Assembly: GCA_958446785.1 (NCBI GenBank) | Contig: CAUCXP010000035.1 | Span: forward strand, 1-10,903 | From: an uncultured Collinsella sp. | GTDB lineage: Bacteria > Actinomycetota > Coriobacteriia > Coriobacteriales > Coriobacteriaceae | Length of the DNA: 10,903 nt | Direction of reading: 5' to 3' | Shown: piece after piece, positions 8,043-10,903 of the stretch | Layout: every line of letters starts with the position of its first letter | How positions within the stretch are numbered: position 1 is the first letter of the stretch | Position numbers and translations under genes: made by a program | Notes under the pieces: generated by a model | What the model saw: the letters and a program-made list of their open reading frames with translations, nothing else | Databases searched by the model: none | What the model was told of the DNA's origin: nothing

Positions 8043-8078
8043 AGAAAGGCGCCCGGGACCAAAGCGATCCCGAGCGCC
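8043..8078 (-). terminator. Possible attenuator/terminator between flavoprotein and GltD-type gene
   Basis: On the minus strand GGCGCTCGGGA pairs with TCCCGGGCGCC (one mismatch, 9-nt loop) and is followed by TTTCT. It lies in the 133-bp gap, about 35 nt before the start of the GltD-type gene. The short T tract suggests partial read-through, which would lower expression of the electron-transfer genes relative to the flavoprotein. A second small hairpin CACCCA/TGGGTG is at 8105-8121, nearer the flavoprotein stop. Confidence 0.4.
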
Positions 8079-8146
8079 TCGCTTGTAGGGCAAATCCCCG
8101 CCCGCACCCAACGCGTGGGTGTCTGCAGGCGCGAATAGCTGCGGTG

Positions 8147-9652
8147 TTACGACCACTCCTCGTCGCCCGCGTCCTCAAAGAGGGCTGCGGCGGCGTTTTC
8201 ACCGGCGATGCGACCCGAGTTAAGGCAGAAGCCCATGGTGTTACCCGGAATGCAGTAGTTATAGGAGTCGCCATAGATGGTGCAGGCATCGGTGCCAACG
8301 CAGTACAGGCCAGGGATGACCTCATAGTCGTCGGTCATGACCTCCATCTTGTGGTTAATGAGCACGCCGCCCAGGGTGCCGTAGGCGCCACAGTACTGCT
8401 TGCAGCAATAGAAGGGGCCCTTCTCGAGCGGCTTCATAAACTCGCGCTCTTTCTCAAAGATGTCGTCCCAGCCGTTGTCGCACATCTCGTTGTACTCGTC
8501 GACGTTAGCGAGCAGACCCTCCACGTCGATACCCGCCTTCTCGGCAAGCTCCTCCAGCGTATCGGCCTGGCAGATCGCCGGATAGCCGGCCTCCAGGTCG
8601 CGGTTCCACTGCTCCTCAAAGCCGTCGTACAGGTCGTGCGGATGAACGTGGCTGACGATATCCGGACCATCCTTCTTCCAGTGCTTGAGCATACGGGAAT
8701 CAAAGATGGCATAGGCGACCTTGCCGGGGAGATGGTTGATGGCGTTGCCGACAAAGGTGGTGTTGAAGATCTCGTCCTCCGGCATAAAGCGCTCCCCCAG
8801 GCGGTTGCACCAGTAGCACGGCTGACGGAATGCGCCCTCGACATAGAAGTGGTTCATGTTGTCGGGGATCTGGTACATGAGCTCCATGGTCACCGGGGTG
8901 TGGCCGCCGCCGACCTCGTGGCACATGTTGATGCCGTCGCCGTCCATGCCCGGAATGGCAAACGAGAACAGGTCTTTACCCCACTCAAAGTCGAGCTTCT
9001 CCTTGATGAGCTTGGCGTTGTGGCCAAAACCGCCCGTAGCGACAATCGCAGACTTGCACGAGATTTGGTACTCCTCGCCGTCCTTGTCCTTGGCGGTCAC
9101 GCCGCAGATGGCGCCGTCCTCGCCCTTGATAAGGCCGGTGCCCGGGCACTCGAACATAAACTCGACGCCCAGGTCCTGGGCACGCTCGGTCATGCGTTTG
9201 GTCATCGTGGTCGCCGCGCGAGGACCGGGCTCCGAGCCGTCCTCGGGCTGCACGACATGCCAGGTGTACTCGCCGTCGGAATAGGCACGCGTGCGCTCGC
9301 GGGCGCGGAACGCCGGACGCACGGAGTTAAACACCACGCCCATGTCCTGCAGCCATGCGATGGTGTCGCCCGACTTAAAGTAGTAGTCGCGCACCAGGCG
9401 AGCATCGACCTGGTAATGGGTGTAGAACATATGGCGACGGAAGAGCTCGCCAGGCGTGACCTCGATCATCGAAGCCTTCTGAAGCGGAGAGCCAGCGGCG
9501 GCAGGCCCCATGCCCATGTTGGCGGCGCCACCGGTAATGGGGGCCTTCTCTAGGGCAATGACGCGAGCGCCTGCCTCGGCTGCAGCGACCGCTGCGGCAA
9601 GGCCACTCAGACCCGCGGCAACGACAACGACGTCGGTCTCTAACTGTTTCAT
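8147..9652 (-). CDS. FAD-dependent reductase, fumarate reductase/succinate dehydrogenase flavoprotein-like (FAD_binding_2)
   Basis: The 501-residue protein begins with a Rossmann FAD motif VVVVAAGLSGLAAA and an acidic E35 that ends the second strand, then ITGGAANMGMG, typical of the FAD_binding_2 family. Near the C-terminus GLYCVGTDACTIYGDSYNYC leads to GNTMGFCLNSGRIAGENA, the conserved FAD-binding end of fumarate, urocanate and ketosteroid reductases/dehydrogenases. The first glycine of the GxGxxG motif is alanine (A12). There is no Sec or Tat signal and no heme or FMN-binding domain, so it is cytoplasmic and needs a partner to supply or accept electrons; the adjacent NuoG/GltD-type proteins are the obvious candidates. 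AGGAGG 6 nt upstream fixes the start at 9652. The substrate is not predictable; C=C reduction or dehydrogenation of an organic molecule is the family role. Confidence 0.9.
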   Translation of the reverse strand: MKQLETDVVVVAAGLSGLAAAVAAAEAGARVIALEKAPITGGAANMGMGPAAAGSPLQKASMIEVTPGELFRRHMFYTHYQVDARLVRDYYFKSGDTIAWLQDMGVVFNSVRPAFRARERTRAYSDGEYTWHVVQPEDGSEPGPRAATTMTKRMTERAQDLGVEFMFECPGTGLIKGEDGAICGVTAKDKDGEEYQISCKSAIVATGGFGHNAKLIKEKLDFEWGKDLFSFAIPGMDGDGINMCHEVGGGHTPVTMELMYQIPDNMNHFYVEGAFRQPCYWCNRLGERFMPEDEIFNTTFVGNAINHLPGKVAYAIFDSRMLKHWKKDGPDIVSHVHPHDLYDGFEEQWNRDLEAGYPAICQADTLEELAEKAGIDVEGLLANVDEYNEMCDNGWDDIFEKEREFMKPLEKGPFYCCKQYCGAYGTLGGVLINHKMEVMTDDYEVIPGLYCVGTDACTIYGDSYNYCIPGNTMGFCLNSGRIAGENAAAALFEDAGDEEWS

Positions 9653-9718
9653 GCGAATCCTCCTTTATAGGGCTCTTGGACGAACCCGGACTTCATGCGA
9701 ATTGCATGCGTATCGACA

Positions 9719-9747
9719 GCCATACTTTCGCTCGAAAACAGACTCAA
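9719..9747 (-). promoter_or_regulatory. Possible promoter of the flavoprotein operon, with overlapping palindrome
   Basis: On the minus strand TTGAGT (9747-9742) and TATGGC (9724-9719) are 17 bp apart and may serve as weak -35 and -10. The spacer holds an inverted repeat TTTCG-AG-CGAAA (9737-9726), a likely place for a regulator to bind. This rests on motif resemblance only. Confidence 0.3.
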
Positions 9748-9857
9748 AGCCATGTGCAGGCGCACCGATGTTTGCCCATAGCGACCATGGGCTTTGTGCG
9801 GATGAACCATGCGTTTGGGCGACGCTTTCGAGCGCATGGCCCTGACGCCACACGTAC

Positions 9858-9890
9858 AGGGGGGCGGTGTGCTTCACGGCGTCCGCCCCT
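9858..9890. terminator. GC-rich hairpin downstream of the membrane-protein remnant
   Basis: GGGGCGG (9861-9867) pairs with CCGCCCC (9883-9889), with a small GTG/CAC pair inside the loop. It follows the stop codon of the minus-strand remnant by about 15 nt, where a terminator would be expected. No T run follows on the minus strand, so an intrinsic terminator is uncertain. Confidence 0.3.
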
Positions 9891-9905
9891 GATAATCGAG
9901 TTTTC

Positions 9906-10175
9906 TTATTTATGGTTCCGCTGTGCCTCGAGCACATCGAGCGGCGTAAGCGCCTGAATAGCGCGCTCTTTTCCAAAGATTGCCGAGCACACGAGCGTTC
10001 CCGACATAACCAGGCAAACCGCGAGCGCGATTCCAAAGGCCCAGAATGCGAAGAGGTGGCCAAAGTTGATCGGCTGCTGCAGCATAAACGTGAAGAACGA
10101 CGTGGCAAGACCCATAAAGACGCAGGGCACATTGGAGCAGATCGAGACAAACCAAAACCGTCCCGGCAGAAAATC
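9906..10175 (-). pseudogene. C-terminal remnant of a multi-pass membrane protein
   Basis: The frame is open from 10175 to a TAA at 9906-9908 (89 codons) and encodes two clear hydrophobic stretches, VPCVFMGLATSFFTFML and LFAFWAFGIALAVCLVMSG, followed by a charged tail ending RNHK. Upstream the frame passes through the right arm of the first, degenerate repeat unit and meets a stop in the next unit's left arm. No credible start or ribosome-binding site is seen; the nearest ATG at 10130 has none. It looks like the end of a transporter-type protein whose front was lost when the repeat array or a deletion joined here. The tail resembles the end of some permeases, but I cannot name the family. It lies upstream of the flavoprotein gene on the same strand, so it may once have been part of the same transport/reduction locus. 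Confidence 0.5.
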
Positions 10176-10309
10176 TCAATCTGTAACAGTTACTCGGCAA
10201 AATCCGTCCCTCGTGTTACAGATTTAGACAAACGGGACCCAACCCACCGGTATATCTCGATCTGTAACACCTGGCCGCCCAAATCGGGTCTAGATGTTAC
10301 AGATCGAGA
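10138..10309. repeat. Second array of the 81-bp inverted-repeat family (array 2), with a truncated first unit
   Basis: Two complete units are present. Unit A has left arm 10174-10188 and right arm 10214-10233; unit B has left arm 10255-10269 and right arm 10295-10309 (15 of 15 complementary). Cores are 81 bp apart. A half unit, CAGATCGAGACAAACC at 10138-10153, stands exactly one 81-bp period upstream of unit A's right core, so it is the decayed end of a third unit. The 56 nt at 10179-10234 match 1989-2044 of array 1 at 53 of 56 positions in the same orientation, including the loop. Confidence 0.9.
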
Positions 10310-10398
10310 TTTTGTTTGAGATGTTGGGAATTGGGCTGAGAGAACAGTCCCGGAATAACAAAAAAGCTCGCCGGCTAGGCCGACGAGCTGCAAGTTCT
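10310..10398. other. Spacer between repeat array 2 and the tRNA fragment
   Basis: No gene is seen. It holds the tRNA-side terminator (10360-10388) and otherwise about 50 bp of unremarkable sequence. Confidence 0.5.
10360..10388 (-). terminator. Intrinsic terminator downstream of the tRNA 3' end
   Basis: On the minus strand GCTCGTCGGC pairs with GCCGGCGAGC across a CTA loop and is followed by six T residues. It stands 10 nt past the CCA end of the tRNA fragment and is a strong rho-independent terminator. It is probably the original terminator of the host tRNA gene, left on the chromosomal side of the junction. Confidence 0.85.
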
Positions 10399-10436
10399 TG
10401 GTCGCGGGGGCAGGATTTGAACCTACGACCTCCGGG
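10399..10436 (-). other. tRNA 3' fragment (tRNA-fMet-like), attachment site of an integrated element
   Basis: The 38 nt fit tRNA positions 39-76: anticodon-stem strand CCCGG, variable loop AGGTC, T-arm GTAGG-TTCAAAT-CCTGC (all five pairs form, one G-T), acceptor strand CCCCGCG, then ACCA. The CCCGGAGGTCGTAGGTT block is typical of initiator tRNA-Met, though the last acceptor base differs from the usual form and the identity is inferred. Upstream there is no D-arm, anticodon loop or matching 5' acceptor strand CGCGGGG, so the tRNA is not intact. With an integrase next to it, this is the duplicated 3' end made when an element integrates into a tRNA gene; the intact tRNA should be at the far end of the element. 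Confidence 0.8.
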
Positions 10437-10516
10437 CACCCTTTTCAAATTCTAGTTTCCCGAGGTCACACGCTATATCATCCCAGCTCAAACCCTATTT
10501 TTCGACCAAAACAGTG

Positions 10517-10551
10517 TCACTCGGTATCACGTAAAATCACGGAAAATCACG
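10517..10551. promoter_or_regulatory. Four TCAC direct repeats at exact 10-bp spacing (possible integrase/excisionase arm sites)
   Basis: TCAC occurs at 10517, 10527, 10537 and 10547, each one 10-bp step apart; the last three extend to ATCACG and the last two share AAAATCACG. The steps place all sites on the same helix face. The position between the tRNA junction and the integrase stop suits arm-type recombinase or excisionase sites. This is inferred from pattern and position. Confidence 0.4.
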
Positions 10552-10586
10552 CTCATACATATTACCATACAGATTACCTCGAACCC

Positions 10587-10903
10587 CTAGGTCGTACGGA
10601 GCATGTCCACCAAAACGGAGACGTTGGTCGTATCCGTATAGTAGCTGCGATTCACCTCGGGGCTGTGCCCGAAATACGCCGAGCGAATCAAATCGGGAAC
10701 GCCTCTCTGCATCCACTCGGTGTTGAGGGTCGCGCGCCAGACATGGGTCGAGACCTTATCGAGAAGGGGTATGTCCAAGGTGTCTGCCAACTCGTGATAG
10801 AGCTTCTTAATGGCATGCTGCGCGTTGTTGATGTCCCACGCGCTGCCAGGAGCCGCGGGGGCGGGGAACAGCAGCGCGCCTGGCTCGGCCCCCGCTCTTT
10901 CCA
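10587..10903 (-). CDS. Tyrosine recombinase / phage-type integrase, C-terminal part (N-terminus outside window)
   Basis: The frame is open from the right edge to a TAG at 10587-10589, giving 104 visible residues. These include the catalytic-domain motifs HVWR (H and R of the HxxR box), FGHS (the usual GH motif) and the tyrosine region NRSYYTDTT, with a short tail ending MLRTT. The first arginine box lies upstream, off the window. Members of this family cut and rejoin DNA at attachment sites via the tyrosine. It is probably the element's integrase and uses the adjacent tRNA 3' fragment as its attachment site. An ORF beginning at TTG 10790 would lose conserved sequence, so the true start is further upstream. 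Confidence 0.88.
   Translation of the reverse strand, partial: ERAGAEPGALLFPAPAAPGSAWDINNAQHAIKKLYHELADTLDIPLLDKVSTHVWRATLNTEWMQRGVPDLIRSAYFGHSPEVNRSYYTDTTNVSVLVDMLRTT

Larger units (their letters stand above)
9653..9905. other. 253-bp upstream region of the flavoprotein gene
   Basis: No convincing gene is present. The region holds a possible minus-strand promoter (9719-9747), two copies of the nonamer TTTCGAGCG in opposite orientation, two copies of TTCATGCGAAT, a GCCCAT/ATGGGC inverted repeat (about 9777-9795), and a G/C-rich hairpin (9858-9890). A 62-residue minus-strand ORF here ends in an ATGA overlap with the flavoprotein start but is not supported as a gene. Confidence 0.6.
10437..10903. 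mobile_element. One end of an integrated genetic element (prophage or ICE), continuing off the right edge
   Basis: The integrase gene lies next to the tRNA 3' fragment with its 3' end facing the junction. The gap 10437-10586 holds the helically phased TCAC repeats and no gene. The element type cannot be told from the part visible. Confidence 0.65.

Noticed and set aside
8144..9553. 469-residue plus-strand ORF
   Set aside because: It is antisense to the clear FAD flavoprotein and encodes low-complexity sequence with no domain; long antisense frames are common at high GC.
9649..9837. 62-residue minus-strand ORF with ATGA overlap to the flavoprotein
   Set aside because: No ribosome-binding site precedes its ATG codons and the peptide lacks any family feature; the overlap is likely chance.
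10330..10480. Intact tRNA gene on the minus strand
   Set aside because: Only the part from the anticodon stem onward is present; there is no D-arm, anticodon loop or 5' strand matching CCCCGCG.

Overview
The window looks like chromosome of a GC-rich anaerobic gut actinobacterium of the Coriobacteriia, with Collinsella or a close relative the best guess. The reasons are high GC with strong Shine-Dalgarno sites, a PucR-type regulator, and a density of cytoplasmic flavin/iron-sulfur reductases typical of that class. The genus is inferred from style only; no marker gene is present.

Layout. At the left edge, a large 'ene'-reductase of the old yellow enzyme / 2-enoate reductase type (1-1761, minus, cut by the window edge) is divergent from a PucR/CdaR-type regulator (2263-3576, plus). 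The 495-bp gap between them carries three tandem copies of an 80-81-bp inverted-repeat unit. Convergent with the regulator is a minus-strand block. In transcription order it holds a fumarate-reductase-like FAD flavoprotein (9652-8147), a fusion of the NuoG iron-sulfur N-terminus to a GltD-type FAD/NAD(P) reductase (8013-5881), a NuoF-like iron-sulfur protein that lacks the FMN/NADH domain (5863-4787), and an iron-sulfur flavoprotein with a C-terminal zinc ribbon (4591-3599). A membrane-protein C-terminal remnant (10175-9906) precedes this block.

Behind the remnant a second array of the same inverted repeat (10138-10309) is in the same 81-bp register. It is followed by a terminator hairpin and a 38-nt tRNA 3' fragment (10436-10399). 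The C-terminus of a tyrosine integrase runs off the right edge (10587-10903). This is one end of an element integrated at a tRNA 3' end, extending beyond the window.

How the genes may work together. The GltD-type protein probably takes electrons from NAD(P)H. The NuoG-type and NuoF-type cluster chain and the Isf-like flavodoxin would carry them in the cytoplasm. The FAD flavoprotein and/or the OYE-type enzyme would pass them to an organic acceptor with a C=C bond, such as an enoate, steroid, bile-acid or plant-derived compound. The PucR protein is the natural candidate regulator. The acceptor cannot be read from the sequence. The most notable points are the unusual electron-transfer module, the two in-register repeat arrays about 8.2 kb apart, and the tRNA/integrase junction.
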